This document shows positions 52,659 through 61,848 of a stretch of 64,000 nucleotides of DNA, piece by piece. The notes beneath the pieces are model-generated. The model worked only from the letters and a program-made list of their open reading frames with translations, had not been told where the DNA came from and searched no databases. The translations under genes and the position numbers were made by a program. Source of the DNA: JANQQC01 sp965262255 (lineage in GTDB: Bacteria > Pseudomonadota > Alphaproteobacteria > Caulobacterales > Hyphomonadaceae); NCBI GenBank assembly GCA_965262255.1, contig OZ253505.1:3720001-3784000 (forward strand). The letters run 5' to 3'. Position 1 is the first letter of the stretch, and each line of letters begins with the position of its first letter.

Positions 52659-53801
52659 TCAAATATCCTCAAAACTACGAAGTCTGTAACTTGTTTTCGG
52701 CCCTGTGGTAGGGTTTTGTATGAAAACTCCCTTCTCTACTAAATCACGTATGTCGCGTTGAGACGTGGGATCAGAACACTTACACATTTTGGAGTATTTC
52801 GACGTATTCATGAATCCTATCCAACTTTCGCCTAACATTCTAAACAAGACGCTGTTTTGCCTATCGTTTAGCTTTAGTCTTCCTACCCGCTGCCAGAATC
52901 GGGCATTACGTATTATGTTTTGTAATCTTTGACTTGCCCTATCTATAGAACGATCGAGACAATCAACATACCATTGTAACCACGGAGTAATATCTAACCC
53001 GTTCTTTTGTTGACGTTCCAGCGCTTCGTAATAGGCCTTTCGTTCTGAGAATATTTGAGACGACATAGAATAGTATCGATCTTTTGAATTATCAGCCCGA
53101 GCTAGCAACATTTCAGAGATCGCTCGGGAAATTCTACCGTTACCGTCTTCAAACGGATGAATAGTTACGAACCAAAAAGACGCTGCACCCGCTTTAAGAA
53201 TCGGATCTATCTCCTTTTCGGTGTTGACCCAATTCAGAAAAGCCTCCGTTTCTTCAATAAGCCTCTCCGGCGATGGAGCTTCAAAGTGTACTTTTTCTTT
53301 GCCTATAGCACCGGAAACAACCTGCATTGGATCAGAACCTATCGGCCTCCAAGCGCCTGTTGTGATGAGGTTACCAGAACTTCGACCGTCCGGAAACAAA
53401 TCTCTGTGCCACTGAAACAATCGCTGTGCGGTTAAGGGATCGTCGAAATTTTGCACTGCGTCCAACATCAAGCTTACAATGTGCTCAACGTGTTCAGAAG
53501 CAGACCTTGATTCTCCAATATCTATTTTTAGGTGTTTTGCTATCGAAGGTCTGACATCCCGTAAATTTATAAACTCACCTTCAATTTCAGAAGATTTTAC
53601 AATTTCATCCGAAAGTGTCCGCAATACTGCCTCCTGCCGTACACTTATATCCAACGCTTCAAACTTAGTTGAAAATGATGCAATTCGGCGATGAACTTTA
53701 ACTAACCTTGGTACCAAAATTTCTAAATCCCAAGTAATTTTAGGCCATTCCTGACGCTCGTGAATATAAGTCACGTTTGCTACTCCGACGACTAACAACA
53801 T
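52659..53801 (-). CDS. fic: Fic-domain AMP-transferase with DUF4172-like N-terminus
   Basis: 380 residues. The N-terminus YIHERQEWPKITWD matches the DUF4172 lead found in many Fic proteins. The inhibitory motif [S/T]xxxE[G/N] is SSEIEG (residues 70-75), class II, expected to block ATP until relieved. The catalytic Fic motif is HPFEDGNGRISR with His215. The C-terminus looks like a winged helix (TSQRDIRDLVEKGVF), so it may bind DNA. It transfers AMP to target hydroxyls. The target is unknown. Three direct repeats lie just upstream of its start. Confidence 0.9.
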   Translation of the reverse strand: MLLVVGVANVTYIHERQEWPKITWDLEILVPRLVKVHRRIASFSTKFEALDISVRQEAVLRTLSDEIVKSSEIEGEFINLRDVRPSIAKHLKIDIGESRSASEHVEHIVSLMLDAVQNFDDPLTAQRLFQWHRDLFPDGRSSGNLITTGAWRPIGSDPMQVVSGAIGKEKVHFEAPSPERLIEETEAFLNWVNTEKEIDPILKAGAASFWFVTIHPFEDGNGRISRAISEMLLARADNSKDRYYSMSSQIFSERKAYYEALERQQKNGLDITPWLQWYVDCLDRSIDRASQRLQNIIRNARFWQRVGRLKLNDRQNSVLFRMLGESWIGFMNTSKYSKMCKCSDPTSQRDIRDLVEKGVFIQNPTTGPKTSYRLRSFEDI

Positions 53802-53831
53802 TTTGTTTTTATCACAGTTTCTTCCTATCCT

Positions 53832-53920
53832 CTCAGATTTTGATAGGGTAGACCATCTCTACCCCCTCAAGTTTTGATAGAGTAGATAGGACCTATCCCC
53901 TCAGGTTTTGATGGAGTAGA
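53832..53920. repeat. Three 34-bp-spaced direct repeats upstream of fic
   Basis: The core CTCArxTTTTGATrGxGTAG begins at 53832, 53866 and 53900, exactly 34 bp apart. The 13-bp gaps form inverted repeats with the core ends: GGGTAGA-CCATC-TCTACCC at 53846-53864, and GATAG/CTATC in the next unit. The position, 30-120 bp upstream of the fic start on its 5' side, suggests an operator array. The winged-helix C-terminus of Fic is a candidate binder. Confidence 0.75.
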
Positions 53921-54008
53921 TCAGCGCTAAAAAAGAAGTTGACAGCATTTTTCTTCTATACTTCAGGATCATCTAGCCTCAACCAGCGGCTGTATCGTAA
54001 TACTTGGA

Positions 54009-54908
54009 TTATGCCAAAGGATGAGACGTTTCCAACAGTTCTTGTAACTCGTTACTCAATACATGAGTATATATTTCCGTCGTCGAAATATCTGAATGCC
54101 CAAGTAACGTTTGCACACTCCTCAAATCTGCTCCACCCTGTAACAAATGCGTTGCATACGCATGGCGCAAAGCATGTGGGTGAACTCTCGATGAAGGAAT
54201 ACCAGCCTGCTCGGCAAGCGTAATAAGTAACTGCCCTAGCCTGCGCCGAGTCAAATGCCCGGACGCTCCGGACGATGGAAACACGTAGCTTCGTGCCTTG
54301 CCCTTGATCTTTTCTAACCGACGGTTTCGTTCTTCAAGCCAGTCCGTTAACGCACCCAAAGCAGGCTTACCGAGAGGGCAGACGCGATCCTTGTTACCTT
54401 TACCAGTCACAACTATGTCAGTCGACTCCCATCTTCCACCTCTTCGTCTTGGTAAATCCCCTATTTGCAATGAAACTAATTCACTCGCTCTAAGTCCTGC
54501 CCCATATAACAACTCAAGCAAACACTTCATTCTTACGTTGTTCCCACACGCTTCAAACAATTTCTCTACTTCTTCTCGCGACAATACATCCGGAATGTTT
54601 GGCTTAGGAGCCGGACCGTCTACCTTAACCATTGGGTTGTCTTTTCTATCACCTTCATCATAGAGAAAGCGAAAGAAACACTTCAGTGCCGATACTTTCC
54701 TGGCAACTGTAGACGTTGCTAACCCCTCTTTAGACAAATGATTTAACCAATCTGAAACATCACTATATCCTGCGTCCGAAAGTCCTCCTGCCATAAAAAC
54801 TGAAGCATCGCGCAGGTCGCGACCGTAAGCTTCTAAAGTGTTTTGAGAAGCAGCACGAACAGCGCTCATCATCTCTAGGAAAGCTTCAATGCGAGTACGG
54901 TCAGACAT
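54009..54908 (-). CDS. xerD: Xer-type tyrosine recombinase
   Basis: 299 residues. The catalytic set is complete: Arg140 (GAGLRASEL), Lys170 (VVTGK), His245 and Arg248 (HPHALRHAYATHLL), His271 (LLGHSDIS) and Tyr280 (TEIYTHV). The N-terminal SAM-like domain is normal. It resolves chromosome dimers at dif with a partner Xer protein. The position upstream of the aroK locus fits alphaproteobacterial xerD; XerC remains a possible alternative. Confidence 0.9.
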   Translation of the reverse strand: MSDRTRIEAFLEMMSAVRAASQNTLEAYGRDLRDASVFMAGGLSDAGYSDVSDWLNHLSKEGLATSTVARKVSALKCFFRFLYDEGDRKDNPMVKVDGPAPKPNIPDVLSREEVEKLFEACGNNVRMKCLLELLYGAGLRASELVSLQIGDLPRRRGGRWESTDIVVTGKGNKDRVCPLGKPALGALTDWLEERNRRLEKIKGKARSYVFPSSGASGHLTRRRLGQLLITLAEQAGIPSSRVHPHALRHAYATHLLQGGADLRSVQTLLGHSDISTTEIYTHVLSNELQELLETSHPLA

Positions 54909-54940
54909 TTGTTTTGACTGAACGAGAGAAGAACATCATC

Positions 54941-56863
54941 CTATCGACGTGCCCACTTCCAGTATTCAGAAGCCTCAATAGCAAGTCTGCGCGCTTGCTC
55001 CTCCGCACCGACACTGTTTAACGCAGATAGAAGAAACGTAAAATCTGCCGGATTTAATTGATTGGGTTCGTTTTTTGTCGATCGTAACACTAGCAAAACA
55101 ACTTCGGCAACTGCGTCATCTTCAACTGCCGACGATATTCTCAATCGCTCTGCTGAACTCAAACTTCGATCCCCTAATCCTCGCTGATTCGACAGAAATT
55201 GTCTTAACTCAACAGGAACTGCATAACCAAAAGCACTCCACGTCGAAGTTAGCTGAACGATTCGGCTACGTTGCCACGATCTATTAACTGTCGCTAACAA
55301 TTGCTCAGCAACTGCTCCCTCATCAATCTCTACTACCAGAGCCGGAATTACCGATCCTTTAACACCGCCCGCAGTCACAACGACTCCATCCAACAGCGCC
55401 TTGTCAAAAGGATTGGCAACCGTACCACCAGCAAACGATTCGGGATCTAACCACATCCAAGCAGAAACATAATCCTCCACTGCAATAAATGCACTAGCGA
55501 ATTCTAATGCGTGAACTTCAGTAAACTCGTTTCGAGGTATTTCACCCAAATAAATTGAGAAAAGCCTTGCTACCGCTTCAAACCTTGCAACATCATTAGT
55601 GTTGGCTTTTAGAGCTCTAGACAATGCGTTGGCTTTTGCTTCATCAGTTGAACTCTCCCTTTCCAAAACTCTAAATGCCTCTTCTATTGCATTAGAAGCT
55701 ACGAACCCTTCCGAACTAATTAAGGTCTCGTATACCTCCCGGTGAATCTCCGGACTTAGAACCCCCGCCTCAGCGGATAGTCCGGCTGAAATTGTGCGCA
55801 AAACAATAGGCAATGTCTTAAAACTTGCGAAAATTGCGCTCAAGTCCGGTCTAACAGAGATAAACGCATTTGACGGCACGTTTAAGGTGCCTAATACAGA
55901 CATCACAAAAGACATACCCGAATCGAATCGCGCTAGACGGGTTGTCTTGCGATTACGTGTAAATGACTGAACGTTCTCAAAAAACCACGGGTCTTCAATT
56001 TCCTCCGTATCAGCCAACTCCGTAGCCCTACCAACAGTTTGAATATCATTGTCAATCAAGCCACATATGATCTGTAACTTGATCCAAAATTCGGTTACTA
56101 ACTCATTTGATTCTAACTGCTCACAGGCTTTATCGAATCGCCCTAATGCAATATGCAGGTCAATCGCAAGTTCGGTATGTGAGTTTATGAACGGTTTTTC
56201 AACCTCCTCATCCTCTTCTACCTCCTCAACTTCAACTTCTGTAAGTGGAATTAATCTATCTGATTCGGCAAGAATCGCAAACAAATTAAGAGCAGCCCTC
56301 GGTTTTCCTATGTTGAGGAGCGTATCTGCGCGTTTTTTCAGTAACTTTCGAAAATCTTCATCATCTGACACCTCAACCGGCGACGCGATTACCCAGTACA
56401 ACAATCCCTTTTCTGCTGGTGTCATCAATCGCGGCTCTAACTCGGTAAGCATCCTAAGCATTTCCGCATGATCTGTGTTTTCCCAAGCCTTTACGGAAGC
56501 CGTCTCTTGGGCCTCTTCCCGCAAAGAAACGTCTAATAATTTAAGGGCAGGAGAATCAGTGATCAGAGAATCTGGAACGTCAAGCATGTCACCGCCATCG
56601 GCAGCAATAGCAGGAACAGCAAGGGCTTCCTCAACGTCGTCGGGAAGACTAGGTAGGTAAACTTCAAATTCCGTATAGTCGACTTCTACCAAAGACGACT
56701 GCGGAGCGTCTTCGCTTTCAGTCTCCCTCTGCCCGCTCGCGGCGCGCTCGAGGAGCTCCGAAATTTGATCACCTTGTGTAATAATTTGGCTAGAGGCACC
56801 AAATACTATAAGTAACGCTGGTATGAGATGTATGCAAAGTCTAGTAAGCACCTTCCAACTCAA
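54941..56863 (-). CDS. Large secreted or membrane-anchored protein of unknown function
   Basis: 640 residues, with an N-terminal hydrophobic segment (CIHLIPALLIVFGASS) as signal or anchor. The rest is helical, Ala/Glu-rich, with an acidic stretch (EVEVEEVEEDEEVE) near residue 210 and TPR-like alternating helices by eye. Start TTG at 56863 overlaps the small gene at 56841-56975 by 23 bp; a GTG at 56851 is the alternative. Lies between xerD and aroK. I do not recognise the family, though similarly placed proteins occur in other alphaproteobacteria (recollection). Confidence 0.65.
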   Translation of the reverse strand: MSWKVLTRLCIHLIPALLIVFGASSQIITQGDQISELLERAASGQRETESEDAPQSSLVEVDYTEFEVYLPSLPDDVEEALAVPAIAADGGDMLDVPDSLITDSPALKLLDVSLREEAQETASVKAWENTDHAEMLRMLTELEPRLMTPAEKGLLYWVIASPVEVSDDEDFRKLLKKRADTLLNIGKPRAALNLFAILAESDRLIPLTEVEVEEVEEDEEVEKPFINSHTELAIDLHIALGRFDKACEQLESNELVTEFWIKLQIICGLIDNDIQTVGRATELADTEEIEDPWFFENVQSFTRNRKTTRLARFDSGMSFVMSVLGTLNVPSNAFISVRPDLSAIFASFKTLPIVLRTISAGLSAEAGVLSPEIHREVYETLISSEGFVASNAIEEAFRVLERESSTDEAKANALSRALKANTNDVARFEAVARLFSIYLGEIPRNEFTEVHALEFASAFIAVEDYVSAWMWLDPESFAGGTVANPFDKALLDGVVVTAGGVKGSVIPALVVEIDEGAVAEQLLATVNRSWQRSRIVQLTSTWSAFGYAVPVELRQFLSNQRGLGDRSLSSAERLRISSAVEDDAVAEVVLLVLRSTKNEPNQLNPADFTFLLSALNSVGAEEQARRLAIEASEYWKWARR

Positions 56864-56975
56864 TTCGTATTTCCTCTCTGTCTGGCTTAGAACTTAGAGC
56901 AACAAAGTTCAGCCATAAAGCACCACCTCCCAAGAGGAGCAGTGCAATTAGGATAATTATAAGCCATTTTTTCAT
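56841..56975 (-). CDS. Small single-pass membrane protein
   Basis: A 44-residue reading frame from ATG 56975: MKKWLIIILIALLLLGGGAL then WLNFVALSSKPDREE and a charged tail. One transmembrane helix, N-terminal. It overlaps the TTG start of the 640-residue gene by 23 bp and would be co-translated with it. Length is short, but composition and context favour a real gene. Confidence 0.6.
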   Translation of the reverse strand: MKKWLIIILIALLLLGGGALWLNFVALSSKPDREEIRIELEGAY

Positions 56976-57195
56976 TGTAACGCCCAATATGGTAAATTCG
57001 TGACAAGAGACCACTCTAGGTTATACTCCTATTGAAAAACGCGATCTCAATGTTTAGATAGATGTTCTCACTATAGCAATATTTTTGAGCCTTGCGACTA
57101 TTTTTGTATTTGCCTTAAATTCCTTCTTTGACTAGTTGCTTGCGTGTAGACCAATTTTGTGTTGAAATTAAGGTATTCCATTAACATAATCACAA

Positions 57196-57726
57196 ATGCC
57201 AGAACCTCATTATACCAAATCTATCGCTCTTATCGGAATGATGGGAGCAGGAAAAACTTCGCTTGGGCGAAAGTTAGCGCGTCAACTTGGTCTTAAATTT
57301 CGAGACAGTGACGCTGAAATTGAAAAACGATCGGGACTAACAATCACAGAAGTATTTTCTAGCTACGGTGAAGAATACTTCAGAAAAGCGGAATGTTCTG
57401 TCATAAAGCGATTACTAAGTGATTCTCAGATCGTTTTAGCCACAGGCGGCGGTGCTTTCACATATCCAGATACGCAGGATTTACTTAAAGAGCAAACCGT
57501 AACGATTTGGTTGAAAGTAGACTTCGAAACTCTCTGGAATCGGCTTAAAGACAGTAATCAACGCCCCTTACTTCAAACCGCCGACCCAAGACAGGCGCTT
57601 CGTGAACTTTACGATGAACGTGAACCCATATACGCTAAGGCGGATAGAATTATAGATTGCTCTAAATTGAAGACTTCCGAAACCCTTCAATTGCTACAGA
57701 ATTCCGTTGATGATTGGTTGAAGTAA
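57196..57726 (+). CDS. aroK: Shikimate kinase
   Basis: Phosphorylates shikimate in aromatic amino acid synthesis. Walker A is GMMGAGKTS (about residues 14-22). The shikimate-binding residues appear in RDSDAEIEKRSG and ATGGGAF, and the adenine/lid region in RPLLQ. 176 residues. Its stop overlaps the aroB start as TAATG. Confidence 0.96.
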   Translation: MPEPHYTKSIALIGMMGAGKTSLGRKLARQLGLKFRDSDAEIEKRSGLTITEVFSSYGEEYFRKAECSVIKRLLSDSQIVLATGGGAFTYPDTQDLLKEQTVTIWLKVDFETLWNRLKDSNQRPLLQTADPRQALRELYDEREPIYAKADRIIDCSKLKTSETLQLLQNSVDDWLK

Positions 57727-58853
57727 TGTCTGGTTCAACTCCCCGAGTGATTAACGTTGATCTCGGAGATCGCAGTTACGAAATCCACGTTGGATTCAAT
57801 TTGATTGACGAAATTGGAAACCTTCTAAACGATTTGTTCCAGAATCAGAGGGTCTATGTCGTAACTGACGAAACAGTGAATAAAATTCATTTTACGCCCC
57901 TCAGGGAGCGTCTTGAATCTTTCGGATTACAGGTCATCCCATACTGTATACCGGCTGGTGAGACTTCTAAATCTTTCGACAATCTGCATAGGTTGATAAA
58001 CCATCTTTTGGATCATCAAGCCGAACGCACTGACTTACTGATAGCTCTTGGGGGCGGGGTAGTCGGTGATCTTACCGGATTAGCTGCCTCTTTGCTGAAA
58101 CGCGGCATGAGCTTTGTTCAGGTTCCGACAACTTTGTTAGCTCAAGTCGATAGTTCGGTTGGCGGAAAAACAGCAATCAACTCTGCACACGGTAAGAATG
58201 TCGTTGGAACGTTCTATCAACCACGAAAAGTTCTTATTGACACAAATTATTTGACCACGCTTCCTAGAAGACAAATCCTAGCGGGGTATGCAGAAATCGT
58301 TAAATATGGACTTATTCACGACGATAAATTTTTCACCTGGCTTGATTCTCATGTTTTGAGCATTATCTCATTAGAGGACCACAAGATTCTTGTTGACGCG
58401 ATTACTAAGTCATGTGAAGTAAAAGCGCGAATCGTTCAAACTGATGAGCGTGAAGGTAATCTCAGACAACTTTTAAATTTTGGACACACTTTTGGACATG
58501 CGTTAGAAGCAGAAAACCAGTACCGTGATTCGCTACTTCATGGCGAAGCTGTCGGATGTGGTATGGCACTTGCGACTAAATTTTCGCATCGATTAGGTAT
58601 GATAAACGAAGAGACGGTGAGTACAGTTGTAAATAGTTTGAACACTGCCGGGCTAACAACCAGGCTCGGCAATTTGCAGGGCGGGCCTTACTTGGCTGAC
58701 CGCCTCGTCCATGCGATGGCCCACGACAAAAAATCCAAAGGCGGAAACACTCCTCTGATACTACTCAAAGGTATAGGAACTGCCTGTATCCGAAGCGATA
58801 TTGAGATGTCAGAAGTGCTAGATTTCTTGAACGGCGAGGTTAGAGTCCGATGA
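57726..58853 (+). CDS. aroB: 3-dehydroquinate synthase
   Basis: About 375 residues from ATG 57726, coupled to aroK by TAATG; a GTG-type start 12 bp earlier is unnecessary. NAD-binding GGGVVGDLTGLAAS, zinc ligands in the region of EIVKYGLI and FGHTFGHALE, and PTTLLAQVDSSVGGKT are all present. Next gene overlaps by 4 bp (ATGA). The aroK-aroB pair is a common bacterial operon. Confidence 0.96.
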   Translation: MSGSTPRVINVDLGDRSYEIHVGFNLIDEIGNLLNDLFQNQRVYVVTDETVNKIHFTPLRERLESFGLQVIPYCIPAGETSKSFDNLHRLINHLLDHQAERTDLLIALGGGVVGDLTGLAASLLKRGMSFVQVPTTLLAQVDSSVGGKTAINSAHGKNVVGTFYQPRKVLIDTNYLTTLPRRQILAGYAEIVKYGLIHDDKFFTWLDSHVLSIISLEDHKILVDAITKSCEVKARIVQTDEREGNLRQLLNFGHTFGHALEAENQYRDSLLHGEAVGCGMALATKFSHRLGMINEETVSTVVNSLNTAGLTTRLGNLQGGPYLADRLVHAMAHDKKSKGGNTPLILLKGIGTACIRSDIEMSEVLDFLNGEVRVR

Positions 58854-60145
58854 TTATCGCCGCTACAGTCATCGCAATCATTTTTCTGATTTTTCTTTCG
58901 GGGTTCTTATCGGGCTCCGAGACATCCCTTACCGCAGTTTCTCGTGCAAAAATGCATCAGTTAGAGAAAGAGGGTGAAGGAAAAGAGAAAGAAAAAGCGA
59001 AGAAGGTTAATGTTCTAGTCAATGACATGGAAAATGTCATTGGTGCAATTCTATTGGGAAACAATCTCGTCAACATTCTTGCATCAGCTCTCGCTACAAG
59101 TTTGTTTATTCAGTTACTAGGACAAGGAGGAGTGGCCGTTGCTACATTGGTGATGACGGCGTTTATACTGATCTTCGCCGAAGTACTCCCAAAGACATAT
59201 GCGATAACGCGGGCAGACTCCGTTGCCATGCGAGTTGCTGAACCTATAAGTTGGTTAAAACAAACCACTCGTTGGTTGGTTTTAGGTATTCGCGGGATAG
59301 CTAGATTTACGCTAAAGATTGTCGGCGTAAAGAAACCGGTAAAAGACGATGGATCTGCTGAAGCTGAGATTAGAGGGGTAATAGAACTGCACCACAGTGA
59401 GGCCTCAATAGAGGATACCGAGAGAAACATACTCTTTGGTGCGATGGATTTAGAAAAAATGAATGTGTACGATGTTATGATTCATCGTAAAAACATGTCA
59501 ATGATCAATGCCGAAGATCCAACTGAAGATATCGTGAAAATTGCATTAGCTACCCCCTACTCGAGGTTACCGGTCTACCTCAAAGACGAACAACAAGTGG
59601 AAGGTATCCTTTATACGAAAGATTTGATGCGTGAACTTATTCGAGTCGACGGAGACACAAGTAAAATTGATATACTTGAAATTGCACGGTCTCGCCAGCC
59701 TTGGATTGTAACTGAGAATGTAAACCTGAAAGATCAACTCAACGAGTTTCTCAAAATGAAGAAGCATGTTGCTTTGGTCGTTGACGAATACGGCGTAATC
59801 CAAGGGATGTTGACTCTAGAAGATATCCTCGAAGAAATTGTAGGCGATATTCGAGACGAGTATGATCAACACGTTACTGGGAATTTTAAACCGGTAGGTA
59901 CTAACTCCTATGAAATCGACGGAAAATTTACCGTACGAGATTTCAATCGCAAAATGGGTACCTCTATCCCAAGTGATCAAGCCGTTACTCTCGCTGGATT
60001 GTATTTGGCTAAGGCACAGCGAATCCCAGACAAGGGCGATGAACTGTTGATTGAAGGGCACAAATTTGAAGTGATGAGTCGAACGCACAACCAGATCGAA
60101 CTACTCAAAATTACTCCTCTACAACAAATTTCTTATAAACCTTGA
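58850..60145 (+). CDS. CNNM/CorC-family transporter with CBS domains
   Basis: 431 residues: DUF21 membrane domain (first helix MIIAATVIAIIFLIFLSGFL, then SGSETSLTAVSRAKMHQLE), a CBS pair (PYSRLPVYL, VDEYGVIQGMLTLEDILEEI) and a C-terminal CorC/HlyC domain (EIDGKFTVRDFN). Such proteins are linked to Mg2+/Co2+ efflux or homeostasis. Overlaps aroB by 4 bp, and its 3' end overlaps recO by 13 bp tail to tail. Confidence 0.9.
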   Translation: MIIAATVIAIIFLIFLSGFLSGSETSLTAVSRAKMHQLEKEGEGKEKEKAKKVNVLVNDMENVIGAILLGNNLVNILASALATSLFIQLLGQGGVAVATLVMTAFILIFAEVLPKTYAITRADSVAMRVAEPISWLKQTTRWLVLGIRGIARFTLKIVGVKKPVKDDGSAEAEIRGVIELHHSEASIEDTERNILFGAMDLEKMNVYDVMIHRKNMSMINAEDPTEDIVKIALATPYSRLPVYLKDEQQVEGILYTKDLMRELIRVDGDTSKIDILEIARSRQPWIVTENVNLKDQLNEFLKMKKHVALVVDEYGVIQGMLTLEDILEEIVGDIRDEYDQHVTGNFKPVGTNSYEIDGKFTVRDFNRKMGTSIPSDQAVTLAGLYLAKAQRIPDKGDELLIEGHKFEVMSRTHNQIELLKITPLQQISYKP

Positions 60146-60867
60146 CCTACTAGCTTTTCAATAAGATCTGCTCGCGCGTCAGGCGGTTGCTTGTTAATAG
60201 CTGAGTACAGCCTATTTCGAATAAAATAACCGGTAAGTTGTAGCCCGTTTTCAATGTCAGTCGGCTTTACATCAGCATTCTGATTCAACAGAAATTCCGG
60301 AACTTTTAAAAGTTTGTTAACGTACCCTGAGACTTCTTTGCCTTGTACTGCCCTGCCGGTTCGTGGCGAAACGTGAGTTAGCCCATCGGTACTACCTGAA
60401 ACTGCACATTGCGACAAATCTAATCCGAACCCCAAGGTAGAAAGCAAAAACACCTCCCATTTTACATACAGTGCAGGCCAAATGTTGATATTCTCAAGGG
60501 AGTCTAAAAGAACTTCCGTCGCGTCAAAGATACTGGATTCACTACCTTCGCCCTGATCTAACGATGTTCTCAGTAGAGCCGCTACAGAGCCTATCGCACA
60601 CAAAGCTTTGGGAGATTCAAGATTACGATTAGCACGTTGGGTGACCGGTTCTACCGGAGAGAAATACCCGAGTTGATCCTGGGATCTGCCGTTCCAAGTC
60701 ACGTTTAATGTGTTGCCTAGTTCCAAAATCGGCTGTCGACGTTTGCTCGTTGCGCCGTGAACGAGACCGTTCCGTTTTCCGTGGTTACTTGTGAGAAGTT
60801 CAACAATGGCATGTGATTCGCCAAATGATCGTCGACCAATAAGGATACCGTTATCTTTCCAATCCAT
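60133..60867 (-). CDS. recO: DNA repair protein RecO
   Basis: 244 residues. The OB-fold N-terminus is DWKDNGILIGRRSFGESHAI, then HGKRNGLVHGATSKRRQPIL, the alphaproteobacterial RecO pattern. The zinc-finger cysteines of some RecO are reduced to one near CAVSGS. RecO loads RecA on SSB-coated gaps with RecF/RecR. Follows era on the same strand (27 bp gap), completing rnc-era-recO. Confidence 0.92.
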   Translation of the reverse strand: MDWKDNGILIGRRSFGESHAIVELLTSNHGKRNGLVHGATSKRRQPILELGNTLNVTWNGRSQDQLGYFSPVEPVTQRANRNLESPKALCAIGSVAALLRTSLDQGEGSESSIFDATEVLLDSLENINIWPALYVKWEVFLLSTLGFGLDLSQCAVSGSTDGLTHVSPRTGRAVQGKEVSGYVNKLLKVPEFLLNQNADVKPTDIENGLQLTGYFIRNRLYSAINKQPPDARADLIEKLVGQGL

Positions 60868-60894
60868 CGAAACATTCCACTAGGTCTTTCCAAT

Positions 60895-61848
60895 TCATGT
60901 TTTGGGCATTTCAAGTCCGAGCTTTTCATAATACTCGCTTTTGTCTCGCCAGTTACTGTCACTTTTGACGTAGAGAAACAAATGCACTGGACGATTATAA
61001 AGTCTTTTCATCTCTTGTGCCGCTTCTTCGCGAACAGTTTTTAACGACTCCCCATTTTTACCAACGACTATTCCCTTATGTCTTAGATTATCAACGGTGA
61101 TTGTTTGCTCTATCCGTAACGCTCCATTTTTACCTTTTTCTTCTATAGACTCGGTATCCACTGTTAACATATAAGGAATTTCACGGTGATAACGGTGCAT
61201 GATCTTTTCACGCGTTATTTCGGCAAGTAAAGTTTTCTCTGCTAAATTTACAACAGAATCTGTCGGAAATAATGGTGGACTTTCGGGCATTTTTTCGGCC
61301 AAGTTTTGCTTCAACTTCTTTACACCGTCACCATTCAGCGCTGAAATAATAAAAAATTCGTCGTGAACGTCTTCTTTGTTAATGCGATCTATAACTGGTA
61401 AAACCTGTTGGTGAGGAAACTGGTCAATCTTATTCAAGGCCAAGCACGCTCTCAACTTCATCTCTTTAAACTTTTTAAAGATCTTCGTGTCATCCTTAAC
61501 GGACATATTCAGCGAAGTTTCGGGGTTCTTGTCGCCTAACTCTACCCAGCCCTGCGCATCGACAATCTGCAGAATCAAATCGGAACCTCCAATTGTTCGC
61601 CAAGCTGACTCAACTACCGCACGATCAAACTTGCTCTTAGGTTCAAAAATACCTGGTGTATCCATAAGTACGATCTGAGACTCTCCAAAATGAGTGATTC
61701 CACTGATCGGAAACCGAGTCGTTTGAATTTTATGTGTTACGATCGATATTTTGTGGCCAACAAGCCGGTTTATCAGAGTGGATTTACCGGCATTTGGAGC
61801 ACCGATTACAGCTACAATACCGGCGTGATTTATGTCAATATCAGTCAT
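60895..61848 (-). CDS. era: GTPase Era
   Basis: Assists 16S rRNA processing and 30S assembly. G1 GAPNAGKSTL, G3 DTPG, G4 NKID, and the C-terminal KH domain with VVGKNGESLKTV. 317 residues. It overlaps the rnc stop by 4 bp (start 61848). Middle gene of rnc-era-recO. Confidence 0.96.
   Translation of the reverse strand: MTDIDINHAGIVAVIGAPNAGKSTLINRLVGHKISIVTHKIQTTRFPISGITHFGESQIVLMDTPGIFEPKSKFDRAVVESAWRTIGGSDLILQIVDAQGWVELGDKNPETSLNMSVKDDTKIFKKFKEMKLRACLALNKIDQFPHQQVLPVIDRINKEDVHDEFFIISALNGDGVKKLKQNLAEKMPESPPLFPTDSVVNLAEKTLLAEITREKIMHRYHREIPYMLTVDTESIEEKGKNGALRIEQTITVDNLRHKGIVVGKNGESLKTVREEAAQEMKRLYNRPVHLFLYVKSDSNWRDKSEYYEKLGLEMPKT

Noticed and set aside
53832..53920. CRISPR array upstream of fic
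   Set aside because: Only three units with 13-bp gaps that are themselves inverted repeats; too short and too few, and no cas genes.
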